Below, piece after piece: positions 14,917 to 20,576 of a DNA stretch of 20,576 bases. How positions within the stretch are numbered: the first letter of the stretch is position 1; every line of letters begins with the position of its first letter. The position numbers and the translations under genes are program-made. The stretch is taken from positions 1 through 20,576 of the forward strand of contig UQOC01000038.1 in the NCBI GenBank assembly GCA_900542565.1, in the 5' to 3' direction. A model generated the notes under the pieces. That model made no database searches. It was not told the origin of the DNA and saw nothing but the letters and a program-made list of their open reading frames with translations. This stretch comes from an uncultured Eubacteriales bacterium. Lineage in GTDB: Bacteria > Bacillota > Clostridia > Peptostreptococcales > Anaerovoracaceae.

Positions 14917-15705
14917 ATGAAGAAACATATGATAACAAAACTGTTTTTACTGATCACCGTTTTAATCCTGCTTGCCGGCTGCAGTCCCTCCATTTCCGGA
15001 GACGAAAACAATGACAGCAGCAGCCCCGGCTCAGACAGCCAGACCACTGATACGCAGGAGCCCGATGATCAAACCGCTTCAGGTTCTGCTTCTGCCGGCA
15101 TAGACATGACCGGGCTGCCTGATCCTATCGATGTCCGTTCCTCAGACGACGGCGGCCTTCTTGTGCTGGTCAACAAGCTCCATACGGTAAGCGCAGATTA
15201 CTATCCGACAGACATGGTGGCTGTTGACGGATCCCTTTCCACCAATCAGGGGCTGTATTTCAAGCGGGAAGCCTATGATGCTTACCTGAAAATGCTTTCG
15301 GCGGCCAAAGCGGACGGTATCAACTTCCTCATATGTTCTGCCTATAGATCATACGACACCCAGAAAAGCCTTTATGACAGTTCCCTTTCGGCCTATGGAG
15401 CAGACTTCACTTATACCCGTACTGCCTATCCCGGCAGGAGCGAACACCACACAGGCTGGGCAGTCGACATAACTTCAGCATCCATGGGATACGGCCTCAG
15501 TCAGGATTTCATAAACTATCCTGAAGGGCAGTGGATAAATGAGCATTGCAGCGAATATGGATTCATCATCCGCTATCCAGAGGGTAAGACCCACATAACC
15601 GGCTACGATTACGAGCCATGGCACCTGCGATATGTGGGGGTTGATACGGCAAAGGAGATAACCGGCTCCGGCCTGACCTTAGAAGAATATCTTGGGGAAG
15701 CATAG
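14917..15705 (+). CDS. D-alanyl-D-alanine carboxypeptidase, VanY type (peptidase M15B) lipoprotein
   Basis: Zinc carboxypeptidase acting outside the membrane on peptidoglycan stem peptides, by removing the terminal D-Ala or as an LD-carboxypeptidase. The 262 residues begin with a lipoprotein signal ending in L-L-A-G-C (C22). A long S/D/T/Q-rich linker (about 23-62) follows and probably spans the wall. The catalytic domain has S175-E-H177-H-T-G-W-A-V-D184 (zinc His and Asp) and E233-P-W-H236-L-R-Y (catalytic Glu and third zinc ligand). An upstream S-A-Y-R-S-Y-D-T-Q motif is also typical. It is transcribed alone on the plus strand from a strong promoter. No VanR/VanS or VanHAX genes accompany it, so this is ordinary wall maintenance, not a glycopeptide-resistance cluster. 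No good plus-strand terminator is visible after it. Confidence 0.94.
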   Translation: MKKHMITKLFLLITVLILLAGCSPSISGDENNDSSSPGSDSQTTDTQEPDDQTASGSASAGIDMTGLPDPIDVRSSDDGGLLVLVNKLHTVSADYYPTDMVAVDGSLSTNQGLYFKREAYDAYLKMLSAAKADGINFLICSAYRSYDTQKSLYDSSLSAYGADFTYTRTAYPGRSEHHTGWAVDITSASMGYGLSQDFINYPEGQWINEHCSEYGFIIRYPEGKTHITGYDYEPWHLRYVGVDTAKEITGSGLTLEEYLGEA

Positions 15706-15782
15706 CCAGATGCCACAAGGGGCGGCTCTGCCTGCCCCGTACTGCATGCCGGATCACAGATCTCATATGTCCGCCCCTGAAT

Positions 15783-15815
15783 AAAAAAATCCATCCTCTC
15801 TTACCGACAGGATGG
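15783..15815 (-). terminator. Intrinsic terminator of the ECF sigma/anti-sigma/EFR1 operon
   Basis: On the minus strand a 7-bp stem (CCATCCT / AGGATGG, 11-base loop) is followed by ATTTTTTTATT, 26 bases after the EFR1 stop codon. Confidence 0.85.
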
Positions 15816-15840
15816 AACATTTGTAAAAACTTCATTGATC

Positions 15841-16587
15841 TCAGTCATCCAGATAGTACCTTCTCTTTCCCACAGAGGCTCTGCCGTACTCGATGGCTTC
15901 GGCCGGACAGCGGCAGATACAGGCCATACAGTGAGTGCAGTTATCTGACCATTTGGGCCTGCCGTTCACGATGGCTATATTGTTGGTGGGACATACCTGC
16001 CGGCATAAGCCGCATCCCGTACATCCGTCAGTAGTCCTGAAGCCTTTGGCGTTCACGGCAAACTTGTAGAACAGCACATTTACTATGGAGCTCTCTATCG
16101 CACCCAGCAGAGAGCTTTTTTGCATGAGTTTTTCTCCGGCACTGATCTTTGCGGCGGCAGCCCTTAGGCTCCTCTCGGCGGCTCCGATGAGGCGCGCCGA
16201 AGTTTCTTCGTCAGGAACGCTGAACATGGCCACATAGTTTTCCGGCATCCTGATGCCTATGCAGCCGCAAAAGTCAAAGCCTTTGTCCCGGCACAGCCGG
16301 GCAGCATATTTGGCGGCGTTCCCTGATGATGAACCGCAGGTCAGGATGAAATAGGCCCTGTCGGTCCCGGAAAAGCTGCTCCTTTCTATAAACTCGCTTG
16401 CTATCCGCGGCATACGCCATGCATAAGTCGGCATTACAAAGATGAAAGGTTTTTCCGAATGGAAGTCCCCTGTCTGTCCGCTTTTTATCATGGCTGTCAT
16501 GTCCATGATGTCCTCATCACCTATGAGCTGCGGAAGCATGGCCGCCAGATGGCGGCTGTTCCCCGTTCCTGTAAAATATAAGATCAT
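15841..16587 (-). CDS. EFR1 family ferredoxin (flavodoxin domain plus two 4Fe-4S clusters)
   Basis: A 248-residue electron carrier. The N-terminal flavodoxin-like domain has the FMN phosphate loop YFTGTGNSR (4-12) and the M-P-T-Y-A-W-R-M-P segment of EFR1 proteins. The C-terminal ferredoxin domain has two classic cluster motifs, C189-x2-C192-x2-C195-x3-C199 (followed by Pro) and C217-x2-C220-x2-C223-x3-C227 (followed by Pro). Such proteins are common in Clostridia and are thought to pass electrons between a flavin and iron-sulfur clusters; partners are not known. ATG 16587 is 6 bases past the anti-sigma stop, and GGAGG within the end of that gene is its ribosome binding site. It is therefore very likely co-expressed with the sigma factor and a possible output of that system. 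Confidence 0.93.
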   Translation of the reverse strand: MILYFTGTGNSRHLAAMLPQLIGDEDIMDMTAMIKSGQTGDFHSEKPFIFVMPTYAWRMPRIASEFIERSSFSGTDRAYFILTCGSSSGNAAKYAARLCRDKGFDFCGCIGIRMPENYVAMFSVPDEETSARLIGAAERSLRAAAAKISAGEKLMQKSSLLGAIESSIVNVLFYKFAVNAKGFRTTDGCTGCGLCRQVCPTNNIAIVNGRPKWSDNCTHCMACICRCPAEAIEYGRASVGKRRYYLDD

Positions 16588-16593
16588 TCTCTG

Positions 16594-17583
16594 TCATCCT
16601 CCGAATCCCCCGGCGTCTACCCTTTCCACAACGAGCATTGCCAGGTCTGCAGACCTGAGATAGTCCAGCACCTTTTCCTTGCTTCCGGCCAGGCAGTAAT
16701 TGACAGTCATAAAGGAATCGCCCGCCTGTGCGGCCGCTATGGCCTCGTCGATCACTTGCGGTGCCTGATAGTACACGGTAGAATTGCTGCAGACATTCAG
16801 GTCTTTCCATATATCCATATTATCTCTTAATATTCCCAGGTTTTCAAGATATATCTGTTTTATTTCTGCGGCTGTCATCTGGCTGCGGTTAGTGTCCCTG
16901 TCGCCGTAAGAAGCGCTCATGGCCGTGCTGACCCCAGCCTGGAAAGTGTTTTCCGGCTCATAGACCTGGAGCCACCAGAGCATGCTGCCGGCACGGTCCA
17001 TGACAGTGCTCACATCGGAGGCCTCTTTCTGGGATACGGAAATATATATGATGGCCGATTCAGGAAGTTTTTCCAGTTCCTCGATCATGGCATCCGGGTC
17101 GGTGACTTCTTCCATCTTTTCTGTATAAAACTTCCCGGTCTCAAAGGCCGTCCTGTGGTCCGGATCGTTCTTTACCGACAGCTTCCCCAGGCGCATGGCC
17201 ATCTGGACATTGACCTCGCCTATATATTGCTGGCGGCGCAGATCCGTCACATCCATGTTCAGGGTGTAACATCCGAAACCGTCGCTTTCTGCTTCCAGGG
17301 ATATGACCTCTTTCCACGGCATGGTCGTCTCGTAATATGCCCGCATGAGGGTCAAAAGCTGCTGCCCATCCTTTTCCATCCTGACCGCATCAGGGAAGAT
17401 CAGCCTCATCAGCGGGCTTATGCAGAAAATCACGGCGACCACCGCCGCCAGCATGACGATAAATGTCCTGGCTGCGATCTTTTTTATCCTTCTGTTTATT
17501 GCTTTTTCAATATAGGCGTTGAAGTCTTTGTCATTCTCCATGGCAAGGTTTTTCAGATCATCATTTATATTTTTATTTTTCAT
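16594..17583 (-). CDS. Membrane-anchored anti-sigma factor
   Basis: A 329-residue protein whose start overlaps the end of the sigma factor gene by 11 bases, the usual arrangement for a sigma/anti-sigma pair. It has a cytosolic N-terminus of about 37 residues (N-D-K-D-F-N-A-Y-I-E-K-A-I-N-R-R-I-K-K-I) and one transmembrane helix (about 40-63). A large extracytoplasmic domain follows, which resembles the sigma factor regulator N- and C-terminal domains found in Bacillota (I-Y-I-S-V-S-Q-K near residue 180 is typical). There is no zinc-binding H-x3-C-x2-C motif, so it is not a ZAS-type anti-sigma. By analogy it holds the sigma factor at the membrane until a signal outside the cell, unknown here, releases it. 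The assignment rests on layout and architecture. Confidence 0.85.
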   Translation of the reverse strand: MKNKNINDDLKNLAMENDKDFNAYIEKAINRRIKKIAARTFIVMLAAVVAVIFCISPLMRLIFPDAVRMEKDGQQLLTLMRAYYETTMPWKEVISLEAESDGFGCYTLNMDVTDLRRQQYIGEVNVQMAMRLGKLSVKNDPDHRTAFETGKFYTEKMEEVTDPDAMIEELEKLPESAIIYISVSQKEASDVSTVMDRAGSMLWWLQVYEPENTFQAGVSTAMSASYGDRDTNRSQMTAAEIKQIYLENLGILRDNMDIWKDLNVCSNSTVYYQAPQVIDEAIAAAQAGDSFMTVNYCLAGSKEKVLDYLRSADLAMLVVERVDAGGFGG

Positions 17584-18076
17584 CCTCTTCCTCCCTCATC
17601 CTGATAAGCATTTTCTTTGCGCGGGACTTGATCTGCCTTACATTTTCTTCTGTAATGCCATGGGTAGCGGCAATATGGGCATTGTCCTCGTTGAGATATA
17701 CGCTGGCGATCATCACAGAACGGTATCTTTCTGGCAGAGATGAGATCATAGCCGCCAGCCGCAGTTTTTCCTCTCCTGCGATGTAGTCTCTCAGCAGGTC
17801 TTCCTGAGCCGGCAGGGAAAGCTGCCCTATGTCCATGTCATCCATGAACTTCTCATGTTTACACTTATTAAGCCAGTCGTTGCGGATGACCCTGGCCGCC
17901 CATGATAGGAAACTCCCTGTCGCATGATAGGATAGTATCGCTTTCAAAAAAGCCTCATGTACCAGGTCTTCCGCCTGTGTCTTATCGTGGGTATAGGAGC
18001 AGGCGATGAGCATCAGTCTGCCGTAATAGCGTTCGTACATGGCGCCGATATCGCTCTTGGCTTTCTCTCTTTTCAA
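17573..18076 (-). CDS. ECF-type RNA polymerase sigma factor
   Basis: A 167-residue sigma-70 family protein with only regions 2 and 4. Region 2 holds Y-E-R-Y-Y-G-R-L-M-L-I-A, then A-E-D-L-V-H-E-A-F-L-K-A and W-A-A-R-V-I-R-N. Region 4 is a helix-turn-helix beginning L-P-E-R-Y-R-S-V-M and ending I-T-E-E-N-V-R-Q-I-K-S-R-A-K-K-M-L. I choose the TTG at 18076 because GGAGG lies 8 bases upstream. A longer frame to ATG 18220 would code through a terminator and a promoter and has no ribosome binding site. It is the first gene of the sigma/anti-sigma/EFR1 operon. The promoter upstream looks like a housekeeping type, so clear self-regulation is not visible. Confidence 0.92.
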   Translation of the reverse strand: MKREKAKSDIGAMYERYYGRLMLIACSYTHDKTQAEDLVHEAFLKAILSYHATGSFLSWAARVIRNDWLNKCKHEKFMDDMDIGQLSLPAQEDLLRDYIAGEEKLRLAAMISSLPERYRSVMIASVYLNEDNAHIAATHGITEENVRQIKSRAKKMLIRMREEEDEK

Positions 18077-18134
18077 CCCTGCTCCCTCCTTTCCTCTCTC
18101 AATATATAAACAATCGGGGAGGTCTTTTGTGACA

Positions 18135-18163
18135 ATGATATCATATAAAAAATATGCCGGCAA
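18135..18163 (-). promoter_or_regulatory. Candidate promoter of the ECF sigma operon
   Basis: On the minus strand TTGCCG (18158-18163), 17 bases, TATCAT (18135-18140) preceded by TGA (extended -10). A GCCGG/CCGGC inverted repeat with a 12-base spacer overlaps the -35 and could be an operator or a weak second terminator. Confidence 0.5.
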
Positions 18164-18192
18164 TGCATGCTTCCGGCGCCTGCATCGGGCGC

Positions 18193-18216
18193 AAAAAAAA
18201 AGACGGATATCCGTCT
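18193..18216 (-). terminator. Intrinsic terminator of the EamA transporter gene
   Basis: The 16-base palindrome AGACGGATATCCGTCT (18201-18216) is followed on the minus strand by eight or more T, 18 bases after the stop codon. Confidence 0.85.
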
Positions 18217-18233
18217 CCATGTGTACTGCTCCT

Positions 18234-19118
18234 TCAATCTGTTTCCGAAGCAGCCTCCTTTTTCCCTATGGTGTTCAGCAGCACTGCCCCAAAGCAAAGG
18301 ATGCTGCCCAGCAGGAATCTGACCGTTATCGTCTCGTGATAGTACAGTACAGAAAACAGGAATCCGAAAAGGGATTCCAGGCTCATCAGCAGGGCCGCCG
18401 TTGTGTCCCTGGCATATTTCTGAGCCCAGTTCTGTGCAAGAAATGCAACGAAAGTGTTCAGCACTGCAAGATATGTGATACCAGTCCATGATTCTGCTCC
18501 GCCGGGTAAAGTCCACTGACCAAGTACAGCACAGCCGCCAAGACCGACCAGTCCGGCGGTCAGCATCTGAAAAAATGACATCGCAAAAACATCGGTATTT
18601 TCATCGGCAAAAATGCCCACGGCAACGATCTGCAGTCCGAACAGGACGGCAAACAAAACGCTCAGACTGTCGCCCATACCGATCTCAAGGGAACCATTCA
18701 ATGATATGAGCCCAATACCTCCCAGGGCTGCAAGACCGGCGATGAATGCCCTTGCCTGGGGCCTCTTTCCTATCAGTATCCAGCTTATAAATGGCACAAA
18801 CGCCACATATGAACTGCAGAGGAACGACTGGTTCGCACTGGTCGTATACTGAAGGCCTATTAACTGTACTGCCTGGCCGGTCACCTGTATCAGGCCGATC
18901 AGCACACCTTTTTTGATCAGATCAAAGGATGCTGCTCTTATCCGTTTAAATAAGAAAACTGCGCACAAAATGGCGCCTGCACAGTATCTGAATGCAATGA
19001 CTGCAAATGGCTCCATGTCCGTCAGGGCCATTTTACCTGCTATGAATCCGCCGCCCCATATGGCAGCTACCAGCACAAGTATCAGATTGGCGCCGTTCTG
19101 TCTGTTGGGTCTCTCCAT
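18234..19118 (-). CDS. EamA/DMT family transporter
   Basis: A 294-residue membrane protein with about ten transmembrane helices in two EamA repeats, a member of the drug/metabolite transporter superfamily (RhaT/PecM-like). The first repeat starts with the characteristic L-V-A-A-I-W-G-G-G-F-I-A-G-K, followed by F-A-V-I-A-F-R-Y. The second repeat ends with an A-L-L-M-S-L-E-S-L-F-G-F-L-F-S-V-L-Y-Y-H-E segment in which the glutamates are typical for the family. Members export amino acids, drugs or metabolites, and this one cannot be assigned. ATG 19118 has GGAGGAG about 11 bases upstream. Good terminators bound it on both sides, so it is probably a single-gene unit, although no clear promoter was picked out in the 30-odd bases after the thiolase terminator. 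Confidence 0.92.
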   Translation of the reverse strand: MERPNRQNGANLILVLVAAIWGGGFIAGKMALTDMEPFAVIAFRYCAGAILCAVFLFKRIRAASFDLIKKGVLIGLIQVTGQAVQLIGLQYTTSANQSFLCSSYVAFVPFISWILIGKRPQARAFIAGLAALGGIGLISLNGSLEIGMGDSLSVLFAVLFGLQIVAVGIFADENTDVFAMSFFQMLTAGLVGLGGCAVLGQWTLPGGAESWTGITYLAVLNTFVAFLAQNWAQKYARDTTAALLMSLESLFGFLFSVLYYHETITVRFLLGSILCFGAVLLNTIGKKEAASETD

Positions 19119-19150
19119 ATATGTATTGTCTCCTCCGGTAATTTGCTCAC

Positions 19151-19180
19151 AAAAAGGCTGCCTGATCGCAGGCAGCCTTT
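19151..19180 (-). terminator. Intrinsic terminator of the thiolase gene
   Basis: A perfect 11-bp stem (AAAGGCTGCCT 19153-19163, AGGCAGCCTTT 19170-19180) with a 6-base loop, and a run of five T on the minus strand (19151-19155). Confidence 0.85.
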
Positions 19181-19204
19181 AAAAGTCGTTTACTGTCAGT
19201 TGAC

Positions 19205-20383
19205 TTATCTTTCAACAACCATAGCAGTACCCATACCGCCGCCGATGCACAGGGTGGCAAGGCCGTACTTGGAGTCTCTTCTCATCATCTCATAGATCAG
19301 GGTGATGAGGATCCTGCATCCGGATGCTCCGATAGGGTGTCCTATGGCGATGGCGCCTCCGTTTACATTGGTTTTTTCAGGGTCAAGGCCAAGGTCTTTT
19401 CTTACTGCCAGTGACTGGGCAGCAAAAGCTTCGTTGGCTTCTACCAGATCCATATCTGCGATGGTCAGTCCGGCTTTTTCCAGAGCTTTCTTGGAAGCAG
19501 GGACCGGTCCAACGCCCATGATGGAAGGATCAACGCCGGCGGAAGCGTAGGATTTGATGGTGCACATAGGCTTGATCCCAAGCTCTTCAGCTTTTTCCTT
19601 TGACATTACTACTACTGCTGCTCCGGCATCATTGATTCCGGAAGCGTTTCCTGCAGTTACGATTCCGTCTTTCTTGAAAGCCGGTTTCAGCTTAGCAAGA
19701 GCTTCTTTGGTGGTTCCGAATCTTGGGAACTCGTCAGTGTCGAATACGATCGGATCACCTTTTCTTTGAGGAATTTCAACCGGAACGATCTCATCTTTGA
19801 ATTTGCCCTCTTTGATGGCGGCTTCAACTCTGTTCTGGGAAATTGCTGAGAATTCATCCAGTTCTTCTCTGGTGATACCCCACTGCTCAGCAACATTTTC
19901 AGCGGTGATACCCATGTGGTATCCGTTGAAAGCGTCCCACAGACCGTCGTTTACCATCATGTCCACCATAGGAACATTGTTCATCCTTGCTCCCCATCTT
20001 CCAGCAGGCATGGCATAAGCTGTAGCGGACATATTTTCAGCTCCTCCGGCAACGATGATGTCAGCATCTCCGGCCTTGATGATCTGAGCAGCCAGCTCAA
20101 CGGCTCTCAGTCCTGAACCGCAAACCTTGTTGATAGTCATAGCAGGAGTTTCGATAGGCAGCCCTGCATCTAAAGTCATCTGTCTTGCAACATTCTGTCC
20201 GAGTCCTCCCTGAAGAACGGCTCCCATGATAACCTCTTCCACCATTTCAGGCTTGATCCCGGCTCTTTCGATAGCACTCTTGATAACGATCGCACCAAGC
20301 TTTCTGGTCGGAACATTCTTCAGTGAACCGCCAAAGCTTCCGATAGGTGTTCTTGCTGCGCTTACGATAACAACTTCTCTCAT
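19205..20383 (-). CDS. thlA: Acetyl-CoA acetyltransferase (thiolase)
   Basis: Condenses two acetyl-CoA to acetoacetyl-CoA, the entry step of clostridial butyrate or butanol formation (and the reverse in degradation). The 392 residues match biosynthetic thiolases in length. Catalytic residues are C88 in N-K-V-C-G-S-G-L, the histidine in [15 protein letters not shown], and the second cysteine in L-C-I-G-G-G-M-G close to the C-terminus. The [17 protein letters not shown] segment is also standard. ATG 20383 has AAGGAGG 10 bases upstream. Codon use is smoother than in neighbouring genes, as expected for a highly expressed enzyme. No crt, hbd or bcd gene is seen next to it, at least on the downstream side. 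A Rex-like operator lies upstream. Confidence 0.97.
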   Translation of the reverse strand: MREVVIVSAARTPIGSFGGSLKNVPTRKLGAIVIKSAIERAGIKPEMVEEVIMGAVLQGGLGQNVARQMTLDAGLPIETPAMTINKVCGSGLRAVELAAQIIKAGDADIIVAGGAENMSATAYAMPAGRWGARMNNVPMVDMMVNDGLWDAFNGYHMGITAENVAEQWGITREELDEFSAISQNRVEAAIKEGKFKDEIVPVEIPQRKGDPIVFDTDEFPRFGTTKEALAKLKPAFKKDGIVTAGNASGINDAGAAVVVMSKEKAEELGIKPMCTIKSYASAGVDPSIMGVGPVPASKKALEKAGLTIADMDLVEANEAFAAQSLAVRKDLGLDPEKTNVNGGAIAIGHPIGASGCRILITLIYEMMRRDSKYGLATLCIGGGMGTAMVVER

Positions 20384-20458
20384 TCTCGTGTTTCCTCCTT
20401 AGATTTCTTTGTTTGACCTGTGTCATGGTAATAACTGATACATCTTGTATACATTATT

Positions 20459-20487
20459 ATTAAAACACAAGCCAAAACATAAAGCAA
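20459..20487 (-). promoter_or_regulatory. Candidate promoter of the thiolase gene
   Basis: On the minus strand TTGCTT (20482-20487), 17 bases, TTTAAT (20459-20464) preceded by TGT (extended -10). An alternative is TTGGCT with an 18-base spacer to TATACA slightly downstream. The leader would be about 70 bases. Confidence 0.5.
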
Positions 20488-20494
20488 GCATTTT

Positions 20495-20512
20495 TTGATA
20501 AATAATTAACAA
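20495..20512 (-). promoter_or_regulatory. Probable Rex operator upstream of the thiolase gene
   Basis: The minus strand reads TTGTTAATTATTTATCAA, which fits the clostridial Rex consensus TTGTTAA-N4-TTAACAA at 13 of 14 fixed positions. It lies about 8 bases upstream of the proposed -35. Rex is an NADH/NAD+ sensing repressor known to control thiolase and other fermentation genes in Clostridium. Binding here is inferred. Confidence 0.65.
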
Positions 20513-20576
20513 TAATCTTATTCTTGAAATGAAAAACTAACTTCCAGATGTACCTTCCTTTAACGAAGTTCGTTTT

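Noticed and set aside
14917..15705. Glycopeptide-resistance vanY cluster
   Set aside because: No VanRS, VanHAX or similar genes adjoin it; lone M15B carboxypeptidases are ordinary wall enzymes.
18077..18220. Longer sigma factor start at ATG 18220
   Set aside because: It would code through a terminator hairpin and the promoter and has no ribosome binding site, while TTG 18076 has a well-placed GGAGG.
20562..20574. AACGAA-G-TTCGTT palindrome near the right edge
   Set aside because: Short, with a one-base spacer and cut by the window end; it may belong to an upstream terminator or operator but cannot be judged.

Overview
The window looks like the chromosome of an anaerobic member of the Bacillota, most likely class Clostridia. 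The evidence is strong purine-rich ribosome binding sites (AAGGAGG type), sigma-A promoters of Gram-positive type, a desulfoferrodoxin-type superoxide reductase, a TM1266-type putative regulator of the iron-only hydrogenase system, an EFR1-type flavodoxin/ferredoxin protein, a clostridial-type thiolase with a Rex-like operator, and frequent AGA and ATA codons. I cannot name a genus safely. Almost all genes lie on the minus strand. The exceptions are a cut-off PhzF-family gene at the left edge and a VanY-type lipoprotein gene at 14917-15705. No rRNA, tRNA, CRISPR array, insertion sequence or prophage is visible, and no stretch over about 300 bases lacks a gene.

Layout from left to right. 1-581 is the 3' end of a PhzF-like isomerase gene, which converges on an unrecognised 233-residue gene (739-1440) through a bidirectional terminator. 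1625-1993 encodes desulfoferrodoxin. 2047-4689 encodes a Tet(M)/EF-G-like ribosomal GTPase fused to a C-terminal YacP/Rae1-like NYN nuclease domain, the most striking protein here. 4783-7499 reads, in transcription order, as TM1266-like regulator, substrate-binding lipoprotein, then a fused permease-ATPase. The permease 5' end is split by an apparent single-base frameshift near 6134-6137. 7628-11073 is a compact minus-strand run in the order prepilin peptidase, YhbY, TruA, dCMP deaminase, WecA/TagO. 11244-11924 encodes an AIM24/TIGR00266 protein, and 12003-13637 encodes glutaminyl-tRNA synthetase with a clear promoter. 13756-14697 is an AEC transporter gene with foreign-looking codon use, divergent from the VanY-type carboxypeptidase gene. 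15841-18076 reads as ECF sigma factor, anti-sigma factor, EFR1 protein, with overlapping or near-overlapping genes. 18234-19118 encodes an EamA transporter. 19205-20383 encodes acetyl-CoA acetyltransferase with a near-consensus Rex site upstream.

Most of this is housekeeping and anaerobic redox biology. The items worth a second look are the ribosomal GTPase-NYN fusion, the frameshifted fused ABC transporter linked to a hydrogenase-system regulator, the ECF/anti-sigma/EFR1 operon, the Rex operator at the thiolase gene, and the compositionally odd AEC gene.
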